Source: Neolentinus lepideus HHB14362 ss-1 (taxonomy: Eukaryota > Basidiomycota > Agaricomycetes > Gloeophyllales > Gloeophyllaceae). Taken from it: 64,000 bases of DNA. The notes under the pieces are model-generated. The model saw only the letters and a program-made list of their open reading frames with translations, did no database searches and was not told the DNA's origin. Numbering within the stretch: the first letter of the stretch is position 1; each line of letters opens with the position of its first letter. The position numbers were made by a program, and so were the translations under genes. The DNA lies in NCBI GenBank assembly GCA_001632425.1, contig KV425577.1, forward strand, positions 313,462 through 377,461, in the 5' to 3' direction. Positions 12,646-23,576 of the stretch are shown in pieces.

Positions 12646-14879
12646 ATGTCGTCCCCGCCTGCTGCCGCTAACAGCGATAAGCCTTCGGACGCCTTCTCCC
12701 TGGCGAATATCCTCAGCGCAAATCATGAACACGTACAACACCCGACGGCAAAGGACGCGTCCGTGGAGGGGGTGGAGGGATGGGATGAGGAGTCTTCTGA
12801 GAAGCAGCTAGTCGAGGGTTACTGTGTTGAATGTGAAGGTATGCACGTTGAAAGTTGCGAGATCAATGGCCTTACATCTTATCTGGGCATAAGACCAGCC
12901 TGCCCAGGTGCAGTGCGAAACTTGCGGAGACGATTACTGCTCAGTTTGCTTTGCCGCACAACACAGGAAGGGCAGTCGGAAACGGCATGCGACCAAACCT
13001 CTGGCTGATGCATCGGTTAAGAAGACGAAGTCACAAAGTGGAGCCGCTAAGCCGTCAGAAAGCCACGATGAAGAGGTTTGTGCGAACTCTCTACATCCCG
13101 CCTTCTGTCACTCAATTTTCTGCAGATGGACTTAGAAAACGACGATACCATTGTTCCTGTCACACAAGTGGCTAGCTCGGATTCATCTACTCCAGAGGTT
13201 GCCCTTAGCTCTCAGCCAAAAGTGGGATCCGATGTCCGGGAATGGTTCGTTGAACGCTCGAAATACATCCCCCTTCGGCTTACCCTGGGTGAACGCAAGT
13301 TCCTACGGTTGCTTGACGCAGCGTTACAAGTTAGCGAATATACAGACAAGATTGACACCATTGGGTACGGCTTGTCTAAGGCAAAACGGATAGTTCAGCA
13401 AATTCGTGAACTCTGTGCTATTCTGTCTGGGTTGGTACTCGCTGCAGACTATAAGCAGGGGCAGGAATTGTTCCAAGACCGAGACTTCGAGTCCAACTCG
13501 GAGTTCTACCAACAGATCTTCGAACTCGGTCGGCGGCATAAGATCATGAATCCGGATAAAATGCGTACGACCTACGGCAAGCTGATCTACATCTTACAGG
13601 CACGTCTGAACACCACAAAGCTGGTTCTGTTGACATCTGACTCTTGTATCAGGACAGCCAAACGCCTGAAGTGAAGGAACTTCTGAATTTCTCCTGTGTA
13701 AGGCCCATCAAGACAGTTCACAATGTTTTGGAAGACCATGGTGCTCTCGACCTATTGCGAGATCCTCTAATTACAGTCGCGACCATGGAAATCTACTCTG
13801 AATGCCGTTCACGGCGCGAAATTCAGAAAGACATCAAAAGCAAAGAGCGTGCTATAGAAGCGCTTGCGTCCCGCTTCGAGCGGAAGGGCCTCAGTCAGGA
13901 AAACATTAGGCAGTGTCTGTACAGCATCGGCGATAACCATGCCTTCCTGCGTGTCAATCGCGACCCGTGCGAGAAGATGATTGACTATCTGAAGCAGTAC
14001 TTCGACCCTCTCCAAGCGAAGGATAGCAAGTCAAGTCTGGCGATTCGCAGCGGAAAAGGTGGCGCGAGGCTGAGCCACGATCATGCGAAACAGTACGCAT
14101 ACGTGATCCAGAGTCTGACTCTTTGGAGAGAGATTCTCCACGGTGAGTAACTCGGCAACTTTCGGAATCTGAACAAAGAGTGTGTTGTTCGCGCTAATAT
14201 GGCATATTCCCAGACATGTTCCAATTATGGTGCCTGGCGGAACAAGACTTGCTGTCAGAAAATGTGCCATACCGGCTGCGCGACACAGGTCAAGGCCTGA
14301 ATCGCGTCCAAGCTGCACCGAAAACGTCCCGCCTGATGCACATCATTTTGGGCCGTGCCCAGAAGAGCATAGGGAACTGGGTAGGTTCGTCAGTAATCCA
14401 CATGGGTGACCATAACGTACCGAATGCCTTGATGTTTATCGGTTAGTTCCGCCAATAACTTCGCCTATGGTTATTTGCTGACCCAGCTCTCTTCCGCAGA
14501 CAAATACTCTCAAATTTATCGCATCCTTCTGCCAATATGCAATACCTTGTCTAAAGTACCGGTGATTGCGGAAGAGCGCCCTGCTATTCGATCGTACATA
14601 GAGGACGAATTTGGGTCTGTCGACAACTGTTGCCGTGAGATCCTTAGCGATTTCTTTCGACATGGGTTCGACGGTTCCGGAGCGGATAACTTCTACGACG
14701 CGGGAAGCTGCATCGACGGTCGGTTGACCAGCGCATGGAATTGGTGTTCAGTGTTGGAGAAGAAGCGATTCTTCCCAGTATTCCTTCTGACTGGTAAGAT
14801 CGATGCCCTCCTTGACGTCCACAGCTATCTGATCAGGGTCGGCGTTCCAGGTTTCACCGGCTTTGACGGCGACTGGTAG
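12646..14879 (+). CDS. UPF0652 (DUF2009) protein with N-terminal B-box zinc finger
   Basis: Members occur across fungi, plants and protists; no molecular function is established. The start at ATG 12646 gives MSSPPAAANSDKPSDAFSLA. The intron after VECE, with acceptor ...cataag, restores the B-box: EGYCVECE then DQPAQVQCETCGDDYCSVCF and AAQHRKGSRKRHATKPL, with paired Cys and a final His set for two zinc ions. The DUF2009 core follows: VREWFVERSKYIPLRLTLGE, RKFLRLLDAALQVSEYTDKI, KTVHNVLEDHGALDLLRDPL, the LWREILH|DMFQLWCLAEQ block and NVPNALMFI|DKYSQIYRILL. The intron at 14795-14850 joins PVFLLTG to FTGFDGDW and TAG 14877-14879; that short ending supports this acceptor over nearer ones that give an unrelated tail. 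Roughly eight exons. It is convergent with eIF3m. Confidence 0.85.
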
Positions 14880-15031
14880 ATTCATAAAACTTAGATTTGC
14901 ACTTCGCACAATGGATTTCATGCTAGAGTTGAAAGTCCCATTCAAACATGATACCTCTGTATGCCTCCCAAAGATACATTGTAATCAGCAATAGATGAGA
15001 TCGAAATACAATGGATGTACTATGTACAAGC

Positions 15032-16610
15032 TCAGGCAGCCGCCTGCACTGACGTGTCAATACCATTTGTGACTGCCACGGGTTCGGACGTGTTTTTCTG
15101 TGCAGCGTTAACAACTTCCAGTATATTCGCTAATCCTGTCTTCCAGGCAGTCAATCGCTGCTCGAGGAGCTGCCATTGCTCGCGCTCAAACGTGCGCGCT
15201 GTTGATCGTGTGACATGCAATGTCTGCGTCGTCTGAGATAGTTTGCCTGACAGAAGGCCTGCTCGGATCACTTCACGCAGCCAAGTCAGGAGAGACAAAG
15301 AAAAGACTAAGGACGCGCTCACCATCGATCACCCATTTCTCGACCTGTGAAGGCTCGACCTCCAGCGTTTCAGCAATCTCTGAATAGGGTAAATCTTTTC
15401 CAATATTTTCAAAACCAAGGGAGGCCAAAGTCAACAGTCTGATCTTCCGATCCAGTTGGACCTTATCGAGGTCTAGTTGAATGGATTTAATATGACGATA
15501 TCAGGCGTAAGTAGATATACTGACTATATTTTTCGAAAGCATCCGAATAGCTTGCTTCCCAGGACTTATATTCCGACAAGCCGCCATTCAAGAAGACCTG
15601 GAGGAGGGAAAAGAGTTCATGGTCCTTAGAGGCCACAACGGCGTCTAATTTAAACAGGGGATCGAAGTCATAGATCGGTAACCGCAATGCGGCGGCGATC
15701 GCGTCAATCGCCGCTGCCTGAGCCTCTGGCGATGATGAGGGAAGCGAGCGGACGTAAGACAGAATATAAGAATAGGCCGTTTCACTGTGTTATTGATCGA
15801 ATGTCAATATCAGTCGATGTATAGACTAAGAGAACATAACTCACGGTTGACCCGATTTTGAGAGTGCGTCCGAAACGCTTTTCAAGAATTGACTCTTCTC
15901 CTCGGAAGGGACGTCCCACTCTTGCATCCATTTTTCCACGTCGCCTCGCGAGATCTGAAGCACTTCCAATTCGTCATTTGCACTGGCGATGTCCAGGAGA
16001 GTCCGGTAGACCAGCAGGCGTAACGCAGACCTCCGAGGGAGCGCATTGAACAGATTCGATAATCTATGCATACGAAAGAAGTTAGAATTGAACGGGAATG
16101 TCTGAGTTGAACACAGACATCCGATATTTTATGGGAGACTCTGTGGGGGAAGAGGAAAACACTTGAAGCAGATACGAAATATGCTCCTTCGTCTCCGTAG
16201 AGTCAACGGGATAAACAACCAGGAGATGAGAGTATAACAGATTGAAGAAGCCCTCGATCTCTAGAACGTCATTAAGGAAAGCACCTCTGCGAGATACGTG
16301 CAACTCACCTCTATCTGAGCCGTCTCCAAATCCGTGGACCTCACCGATGACCATAGACAAAATTTTTCGTCGCCTCTCCACGTCTTCCTCTATAGGTTTG
16401 GCACCCTCCGCCGTCCGCAATGCGCCTTGGAAGGGCTGGATAAGTGCTGTCCGATCTTCATCCGAGCGTCCTCGACCGATGTAATTTACTAACTCTTGAA
16501 TCTATGAAAATTAACTTTACAACGCATTCTGGCATCCATCCGATTTATCAACTCACCTGCTCTTCAAATGTGCCCTCCGCGAAGACCGAGACAATGTCCG
16601 CTGTAGGCAT
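15032..16610 (-). CDS. EIF3M: Translation initiation factor eIF3 subunit m
   Basis: eIF3m is a PCI-domain subunit of the eIF3 complex that organises the 43S preinitiation complex on the small ribosomal subunit. The start at ATG 16610 gives MPTADIVSVFAEGTFEEQ, joined by an intron to IQELVNYIGRGRSDEDRTAL. The helical repeats contain LSNLFNALPRRSALRLLVYR, DVEKWMQEWDVPSEEKSQFL and KLDAVVASKDHELFSLLQVF. The winged-helix part of the PCI domain contains IRLLTLASLGFENIGKDLPY followed by SEIAETLEVEPSQVEKWVID. The C-terminus has ARTFEREQWQLLEQRLTAWK, typical of the family, and ends VQAAA with TGA at 15032-15034. A transposon lies 77 bases upstream of the start codon, so the native upstream region has been displaced by about 1.2 kb. 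The coding sequence itself looks intact. Confidence 0.92.
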
Positions 16611-16678
16611 GGCCAGGAAGTAGAGAAAGTACGCGCGACAACAATACCAAATACGGTATTGGCCGCGTCTTGAAATGT

Positions 16679-16687
16679 GGCCTGTGG
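16679..16687. repeat. Target site duplication, left copy
   Basis: The nine bases ggcctgtgg directly abut the left end of the transposon and are repeated exactly at 17897-17905 beyond its right end. Confidence 0.9.
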
Positions 16688-16876
16688 CAGGCTCCTAAAA
16701 CCAGCCATCTCCGCGTTCACGTTGCACTCCGAGTATGCGTGTGAAAAACATATTAGATTAGGCAATAAAACATATTATATAACACGGTTTCCATATTTAG
16801 AAGGCAACTAAGGGCAAGTGAACGCTCAGAGACGGCTGGCGCAACTGGTCACCGAGCTGTCCCCGAGCGTTACGTG
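16688..16876 (+). repeat. Left terminal inverted repeat
   Basis: 189 bp, starting caggctcctaaaacc at the outer edge and ending gagcgttacgtg at the inner edge. It contains an AT-rich block (acatattagattaggcaat) that is also recognisable in the decayed copy at 12,331-12,460. Confidence 0.93.
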
Positions 16877-17135
16877 TATACCCAAAATGGGAAGTAGACA
16901 AACTCCAGCCAAGCGTTTATTAAAATTTATTCATCCTTGGCTGACTGCCCGAAATGGTGGTACCACAAGGTGAGTAAAATACAGTCACATTGTGACTAAC
17001 TAAATTTATACAGCCTAAGTCAAGACATCGTGAATCCACTCACTGCAGCAAACATGCTTCATGGTGTACAACAAGGCAGCTAATGTAGGCTATAACTAGA
17101 CTAGAAGTAGTATAATATAGTTTATTCTACTTCCT

Positions 17136-17662
17136 ATGGATCCCGCTGCCACATCCGCCGAGATCACTGGTGCCATTATCAGGACACTTGAGGGGACACA
17201 AGATGGAAACAGTATTGTTGGCGAGCTGCTCGAGACATTGTTAGTACATCAAGGAGTCAAAAAACTGTGAATCAGTGGGCTAGTAACACAATGAGGTGGA
17301 TATACTCACGGGAAATCCAAGCACTTGTACATAAGGACACCGGGCTTCACTTCGGCGCTCGCACTGCAACCAGAGAGCAGCTATATACATTCGATCTCAA
17401 CGAGATTGTGGCGAAAATGCAGCGCCTGGCACCGGATCTGTGGGATCTTCTAGGGTGTTTGTTCTCTGCAGATAGCGAGCGAATGAGCAGCGAAAATCGC
17501 GGAAGTCGAAGGGGACAGCTAACCGAAACTTCATACATCAACATTGCCGAGACACGCAGCCGACGACCGTTGAGAGCAAATACGTGCCTTCAGAGAGTAG
17601 AGGGCCTCGATAGTCACGCCAGTACAAGCGACCAGCCATTTCAGGCAGGAAGCCAAATATGA
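17136..17662 (+). pseudogene. Broken coding remnant inside the transposon, possibly DUF6589-like
   Basis: One frame opens at ATG 17136 (MDPAATSAEITGAIIRTLEG) and runs through IVGELLETLLVHQGVKKL to a TGA. Directly after a run of six A's (17259-17264) another frame carries on with NQWASNTMRWIYSREIQALV, HKDTGLHFGARTATREQLYT and LAPDLWDLLGCLFSADSERM up to 17662. The two read like one protein split by a frameshift. A further possible upstream exon is MGSRQTPAKRLLKFIHPWL near 16,888. The KDTGLHFGA...LAPDLWDLL pattern recalls the N-terminal part of large DUF6589 proteins that are abundant and repeat-associated in Agaricomycetes. That likeness is from memory and unverified. The C-terminal domain is missing. 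Confidence 0.5.
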
Positions 17663-17707
17663 GCAAACTGCGAGTTTGTCTTTTGTTTATCGATTCTGGA
17701 GCACAGC

Positions 17708-17896
17708 CACGTAACGCTCGGGGACAGCTCGGTGACCAGTTGCGCCAGCCGTCTCTGAGCGTTCACTTGCCCTTAGTTGCCTTCTAAATATGGAAACCGT
17801 GTTATATAATATGTTTTATTGCCTAATCTAATATGTTTTTCACACGCATACTCGGAGTGCAACGTGAACGCGGAGATGGCTGGTTTTAGGAGCCTG
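17708..17896 (-). repeat. Right terminal inverted repeat
   Basis: 189 bp, the exact reverse complement of 16688-16876 as far as can be read. Its outer edge is ...ttttaggagcctg. Confidence 0.93.
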
Positions 17897-17905
17897 GGCC
17901 TGTGG
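17897..17905. repeat. Target site duplication, right copy
   Basis: ggcctgtgg, identical to 16679-16687. The sequence that was upstream of eIF3m before the insertion continues from here. Confidence 0.9.
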
Positions 17906-19476
17906 CTGCTGCACCGACCAAGGCCATATAATCATCAATTGACTTGCCCTTTATACTATTCTATTGCTCCATCTATGTCCTAAGTTATCCCCGTGTATCT
18001 ACTCTCTGTCTACGGAAACTGCATACTTCGGGTTCCGCAGTACAGACGCCTGCCGGAACATGTGACAGCCTGAGAAGACATGCTGGTGCATTCCAAGCTG
18101 AGTATCGAGTACTAATCGATATATCCCTCATCTGCGTGGAATGGATCGCAATTTAGGAGGTCTTGTACACACATCTTCCCGAGAGTATGGATGTATGAAG
18201 TAGTGACATTGTAGTCAGGAGAAGAACAATATTAATTGAGGCCACTTGGGCACGAGATGCAATTACCACAGCAAAACTCATTTCTGAGAGCCACATGATG
18301 ACTTCTCATAATATTAGCTGGCTTTACGAGCACAGGATATAGTGTTATATACGATGGGATTCGACGTCTTGATGATCTTCCCACGCAAAATCCTGCAATT
18401 GGCCGCAGTGTGGCAGTGCTTTTGCAAGGGCTGGATTGGCTGAAGGGGCATCCTGATATGCATGGCCCGCGACGCGGCCGTCTTCCTGTCCGGCTGTCGA
18501 TACGATGGTTTCTACAGTGTCCATCTTCGAGGAGACTTTCGCTCTCTATCATGGCTGTGATTGAACGTACCACATCTTACGTCTGATACCACTGATTTCG
18601 CTGCAATTGCGTTTCCTCATTCGCCAAGGGGATCACCGACGTAACGACGTTCGCATGGACGATGTAATAGGCGATCTGCAGATTTCTGCTGCGGCTTCCA
18701 TCTGCGAGCGATCACCGTACTAATTAATGGTTGAGTTTTGTGATTCTTCATTAATTTCCTGAGCGTTAGGATTGGCCCCAAACAGCTGTTTCGCGGTCTC
18801 TGTCGAGAAGAGTTAGCGAAGATGGGTGATACATTGGTGAGCTTATGATTTTGCATCCGTGCTCCGATGTGTGAACGCGAACCAGACCCTCCCCTATGCG
18901 CGAGGTAAACCTGGCCTTTTTGACGTTGACCTTGTCGCAGATGCTCGTGTCGGAAGCAATACCCTGGAATGAGATGTTTCTCGGGGCAATCCACGACACA
19001 AAAGCCTTACACTGAGAGCGTGTGTGGCCATTTCTGTCCACTTCCGGCTTCGAGATACCTTGCATTCTGACATGCATGTTTTGCCTGCTATGCATATTGT
19101 AAGCATTCCTAGCCTGGTGCACATTTCCCTAATTTATGTCGAGAATGTCTTCATCGTCCTTCTGGATCCTCATCTGCGATGCGATGCCTTTTCTTTCGTA
19201 TAGACGAAGAGACTCTGAAGTCGTACCGGGACGAAGCTGGTGAATCGTCGGTGCCGGGGCGTGTAGTATAACTGATACCATACTTAGCTCAGATTTCCGT
19301 GCTCCTGTAAGCATTACGATCGACCGCGTGCACCGCGCCCTCAAGCGGCCGGCGGCATTCACATCGAAGATGCCTTACATGGGAAGCCTCCGAAGTCGTG
19401 ACGCCTGCTGATGCTGACAACCTTGTCGCCTGGAAATCGAAGGAAAGAAGGTATATTGATATCCAAGCACCCATGG
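17906..19476. other. About 1.57 kb without a recognisable gene
   Basis: This stretch includes the displaced 5' flank of eIF3m. Several overlapping minus-strand ORFs of 60-125 codons occur between 18,232 and 19,474, one reading GISKPEVDRNGHTRSQCKAF and RFTSRIGEGLVRVHTSEHGC. They do not join into a convincing gene with clear splice sites and match no family I know. They may be remnants of a decayed gene, a fast-evolving orphan, or chance ORFs. Confidence 0.4.
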
Positions 19477-19484
19477 TATATATA
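19477..19484 (+). promoter_or_regulatory. Probable TATA box of the sedolisin gene
   Basis: TATATATA lies 62 bases before the sedolisin ATG at 19547, a normal position for a fungal TATA box with a short leader. Confidence 0.55.
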
Positions 19485-19546
19485 CTGCTGCGAAATAATT
19501 CCTACGGGCAGCTTTGGGCCCCTCGACGACCGAAAGATCGACCGTC

Positions 19547-22023
19547 ATGAAGGTTCCCAGTTCTTCGGTCCAGCTCCTCGTTCTCTTCGTACTTGCGTCG
19601 TCAGCGCTCACTGCGCCTCAAGGATGCTCTCACAAGATCAAAGAGCAGATTGAACCTCCCAAGGGCTGGGTAAAGGTCGCACCAGCTCCTGCTGACCATA
19701 TCATCAACCTGCGCATCGCTTTACCTCAGCCTGAATTTGCCTCGCTGGAGAAGGCTCTGTATGAAGTGAGCGATCCTGATCATGCACGCTATGGGCAGCA
19801 CCTCTCCAAGGAGGAGGTCGAGGAGTTGGTGGCCCCTCATCCGGAAAGCCTCAACGCTGTGGACGATTGGCTTGCTTCTCATGGCATCTCGCAAGGCGAC
19901 TTATCCCGATCCCCTGCAAAAGACTGGGTTAAGGTCAGAGTACCCGTAAGCCTCGCGGAAGAGATGCTCAATACAGTAGGTTTATTGGTCAATTGTAGTT
20001 ATTTCAACACATGCGATAATTATTGCTAGACATACTATGTTTGGCGGCACATCGAGTCCGGCGACGCCGTTGTCAGGACCACTAGCTACGGTTTACCGGA
20101 GCATGTTCACCCGCACGTGGATCTGGTGCAACCCACTACGCTCTTCTCAACCTTCCAGGGCATGAAGACGACGTATAGATGGTCTGCCAATAGGCAGCAG
20201 TCCGTGGACTCCGGTGTAGCTTCTATCCGCAGTGCATCTGGCACGGTGGTAGACTCCAGCTGCAATTCCACTATCACCATAACGTGTCTGAAGGAACTCT
20301 ATAACGCTACTGGCTACAATTCCTCGGCCACGAATGGAAACACAATTGGCATCACCGGTTACCTGGAGCAGTATGCCAATTACATGGATCTGCAGGATTT
20401 CTACGCCCAGCAGCGTCCAGATGCAGTCAACTCAACCTTCAACTTAATAACCATCAATGGTATACCCTCAATCACATTGGGCCTTCCTGGCCTACATCGC
20501 TAACATATGATCGGGCAGGCGGCCAAAACAACCAGACTCTCTCCGCTGCTGGAGTCGAAGCTGATCTCGATGTGGAATTTGCCTATGGTCTTACGTACCC
20601 GACCAATAGGACTTTTTTTTCGACTGGTGGAAGTCCACCTTATATCCCGGACATGAACACACCGACTGACACCAACGAGCCTTACACTCAGGTATTTACT
20701 TTTCATGCTTCCATGGTCCCACGCTCCTATAAGTTGATCTCGCATTTCACTGTCTAGTGGCTGGACTATATTCTCGCCAGTCCGAATCCGCCCCAAACAA
20801 TTTCTACTAGCTACGGAGAGTGAGTTCACTTCATAAAATGGAATTATTGTCGTCGCCTAATCTCTCCCACCTTGCTAGTGACGAACAGACTGGTATGGCT
20901 ATCTAACCCGTCTCGTTACCCGTGGTGCAAGGCGCTGATAAGCTTCGCTCCGTTTAGTACCTGAGAGTTATGCTCTGCGTGCATGTGCTGATTTCGCCCA
21001 GTTAGGTATATCATCAAACGTGTAATGTCTGCCGACGAGACTGACAGTATTATTAGGTGCTCGTGGCGTCTCTCTCATGTTTTCCTCCGGAGACGGCGGA
21101 GTTGGGGATGGAGACCCCGATCCTACCACTCAGACATGCTACACTAACGATGGACGGAACGTTACCCGTTTCATTCCTGGATTCCCAGCGAGCTGTCCAT
21201 AGTGAGTCCCCGTGCTGGAATATTGCCAGCGGAGGAGCTTACTGTTTGTCTCAGCGTCACAGCTGTGGGCGGTACAACTTATGTACCGGAAGTTGCCGTT
21301 TCCTTCTCCGGAGGAGGATTCAGTAATTATGTGAGTATCGCGGTATACACGTAGGGTTGTTCCGCTTACTACTTTGTATGCTCAGTTTGGACGCCCCCGG
21401 TATCAGACAGAAGCCGTGACAAAGTATTTAGCCAGCTTAGCGCCCGGAACTTACGAAGGTCTATATAATCCGTGAGCACATCCCGGTATCACTCGACTGC
21501 GGCTTCACTGTTACTGAGCTCGCCGCCAAAAGATTCGGGCGGGTTAGTAATTCGACTCGAGAGGACCCTCTTCCTGTGTACTGATAAACATGGTAGGGTA
21601 TTCCTGATGTCTCCACGCAGGCAGATTATTTCCAGATATGGTCCCAAGGACGATCAGGTCACGTTGGAGGAACCTCGGCTTCGTCCCCCACATTCACTGG
21701 GTTTGTTTCTCTTCTGAACGACGCTCTTATCTCTGCTGGGCGTCCTCCGCTTGGCTTCTTGAACCCTTTCCTATACGGGCGTGGTGTCGCTGGTCTGACA
21801 GACATCACTTCTGGGAATAACCCCGGCTGTGGTACTGAGGGCTTCAATGTGAGTGACATCCTCCGTTAAACAAAACCCACTAACGCCCTCGCATAGGCGA
21901 CGATTGGCTGGGATCCAGGCAAGCTCACATCATTTGCATGACATTAATTATGTTAACACCGATGCAGTGACCGGATTGGGCACCCCCAACTTTGGACTCC
22001 TGAAGGATATCGTGCTCTCCTGA
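19547..22023 (+). CDS. Secreted sedolisin / tripeptidyl peptidase (peptidase family S53)
   Basis: Sedolisins are acid serine peptidases; secreted fungal ones digest extracellular protein. The start at ATG 19547 gives a signal peptide ([16 protein letters not shown]). The pro-domain follows ([40 protein letters not shown]). The catalytic domain shows Glu and Asp in [13 protein letters not shown], the oxyanion Asp in SSGDGGVG, and the Ser in [15 protein letters not shown]. It ends in [16 protein letters not shown] with TGA 22021-22023. About eleven exons are needed. Intron 21919-21967 uses a GC donor (gcaagc). Between 21,471 and 21,597 the best frame-keeping solution is a 10-nt exon (21533-21542) giving [13 protein letters not shown]. 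All catalytic residues are present, so it should be active. Confidence 0.9.
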
Positions 22024-22134
22024 AGCACCAATGATACCTCATGATGTTCATAGCAAAGCTTGATGTAGAAGGCAGCGTTGCGAACGAATAGCATTAAATG
22101 ACAGACTATAAGAATGACAGAAGTTCTTTTGCCG

Positions 22135-23320
22135 CTATTTCCGCATTCTCTTCTTGAAACGTTCCATAACCTACCAAAGCAAAGTAAGTACTTGCATATA
22201 AACGCGTACCTCAGGTGGGACGTACCAACTCATCCGTTGCCATCTGCGGTCGGTGGTTGTACGACCGAGATGTATCCTCTTGCGGCGGCATTCCCATCGC
22301 CTCCATCTTGGCATCCCGCATTATATCTGCATCGGATTTGGGCTTGTAGTTAGGGCGATAAACTATACGGGTGTCAGTCTTGTTGGACAGACGCAAAAGC
22401 CACTCCTCGTACATCGTGCAGCCGCGAGATGTTCTTCGTCATTGTTAGCGTCGGGCTTCCGCTCTTTCTTCTGTTCGGCAACCATCCTCTTCATCTTTTC
22501 TGTATCTTCAATGTTTTTCAAGCGGACGCTGAGAGTGAACCGAATTCGTTAGGGATACGCTCGTCCTGGGGCAGTGAGAGACCTACTCCATTCCCAGATC
22601 CACTTCGGGGATGGCTGTAAGCATAGCGACACTGTTGGTAACGCTACCTTCTTCAGCAGCTTTCTTATCGACTTTGTACCGTTCGGAGAGGCGGTAAAGT
22701 TCAGCATAAGGGTCGGCCGGTCCTTCGTCTTTGTCCTCCGAATCATCTGGCCTACCGTACCGAAGCTTCATATTCTCTTCGATATAGGCCATCCTATGCA
22801 GACCTCAGCTCATTTTCAGGGTATATGCTCGAGGATGAGACGTACATATGCTTATCCGCGTCCAGAGCATTTGTCTGTTGGGTGAAGTTATTAGACCTAA
22901 CAGCCTTCCGAGCCTTGAGGGTCTGATCTTCGTCCCTAGACATATATAAGAACCGGGCATGGCGGCTAAGGAACTAACTCACTCATCCTCCTCAGCAGTC
23001 GGATCCTTGCTTGTGGTGCTAGCTCCAGCCCGAAGGCCGCCACGATCCTCTTCCTCTTCAAGAGCTCTCTTCTTCTTCCTCTTCGCTTCACCCTTGTTCA
23101 GCTTTGTGACATCAATACCCTCTCTCGCTCGCCGTAGCTTACGAAGTTCTATGAGATCCTCGAGGCTAAACTGCTAAACTACAATACTCGCTATAGTAGA
23201 CTGCGTCACTCACTCAACCTTATCTTCTTCCTGCTCTTCAGCAACAGGGTCGTTGCTCTCTTCAGCATCAACAGAACGCTCCCGAAGCCTAGGTTGGGGT
23301 CGGGTTCGCTTTTTGATCAT
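22135..23320 (-). CDS. TLS1: Tls1/C9orf78 (Hep59) family protein, spliceosome-associated
   Basis: The family includes fission yeast Tls1 and human C9orf78/HCA59. Tls1 influences splicing of telomere and heterochromatin genes, and C9orf78 binds Brr2. The start at ATG 23320 gives MIKKRTRPQPRLRERS. FSLEDLIELRKLRRAREGID and VTKLNKGEAKRKKKRALEEE follow. Further exons contain MMAYIEENMKLRYGR, DPYAELYRLSERYKVDKKAA and MLTAIPEVDLGMESRLKNIE, the most conserved core. The end needs one more intron (gtacgtccc...tttggtag, about 22,174-22,220): ATDEL then joins VMERFKKRMRK with TAG at 22135-22137. Reading through it would instead stop after RPT. The protein is highly charged and mostly disordered apart from helices. 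Confidence 0.88.
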
Positions 23321-23576
23321 GGCTGTGTCCAGTATACTGTCGTGCCCGTTTCCGTCGACATCGGTGACGACTTAAAAGCTGGTGCGCGAATGGGACCCAC
23401 ATGCACAGGCGACCACGTCTAACTAACATATATATGACTGCTTTGACATTATTGTACATCATGCAGGCACGTCTTCACAAGCCTTACGCTTTAAGCCACC
23501 AATGGCAGAACGATACAGAAATACAAGACTGCAGTAATTGTACACGATCATACCAAGTCCAGGCCACAAAGATAGT

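Larger units (their letters stand above)
16688..17896. mobile_element. DNA transposon with 189-bp terminal inverted repeats, Mutator-like by its 9-bp duplication
   Basis: The element is 1,209 bp long. Its first 189 bases (16688-16876) are the reverse complement of its last 189 (17708-17896); I found no mismatch reading them base by base. It is bounded by a perfect 9-bp target duplication. Long inverted repeats plus a 9-bp duplication are typical of Mutator-like elements; Merlin and some other superfamilies also make 8-9 bp duplications, so the superfamily is an inference. The 831-bp interior carries a broken coding remnant but no recognisable DDE transposase, so the copy is probably non-autonomous. 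Identical repeats imply a recent insertion or recent gene conversion. It lies in the 5' flank of eIF3m. Confidence 0.93.

Noticed and set aside
14748..14945. Continuation of the UPF0652 gene past 14879 using the nearest acceptor (gatcag)
   Set aside because: It gives an unrelated tail. The later acceptor (gttccag, 14850) gives FTGFDGDW and a stop, matching how the family ends as I recall it.
16553..16765. eIF3m ORF extending upstream into the transposon repeat, as if the element supplied a new N-terminus
   Set aside because: That ORF is in a different frame from the first eIF3m exon. The family N-terminus starts cleanly at ATG 16610, so the insertion is outside the coding region.
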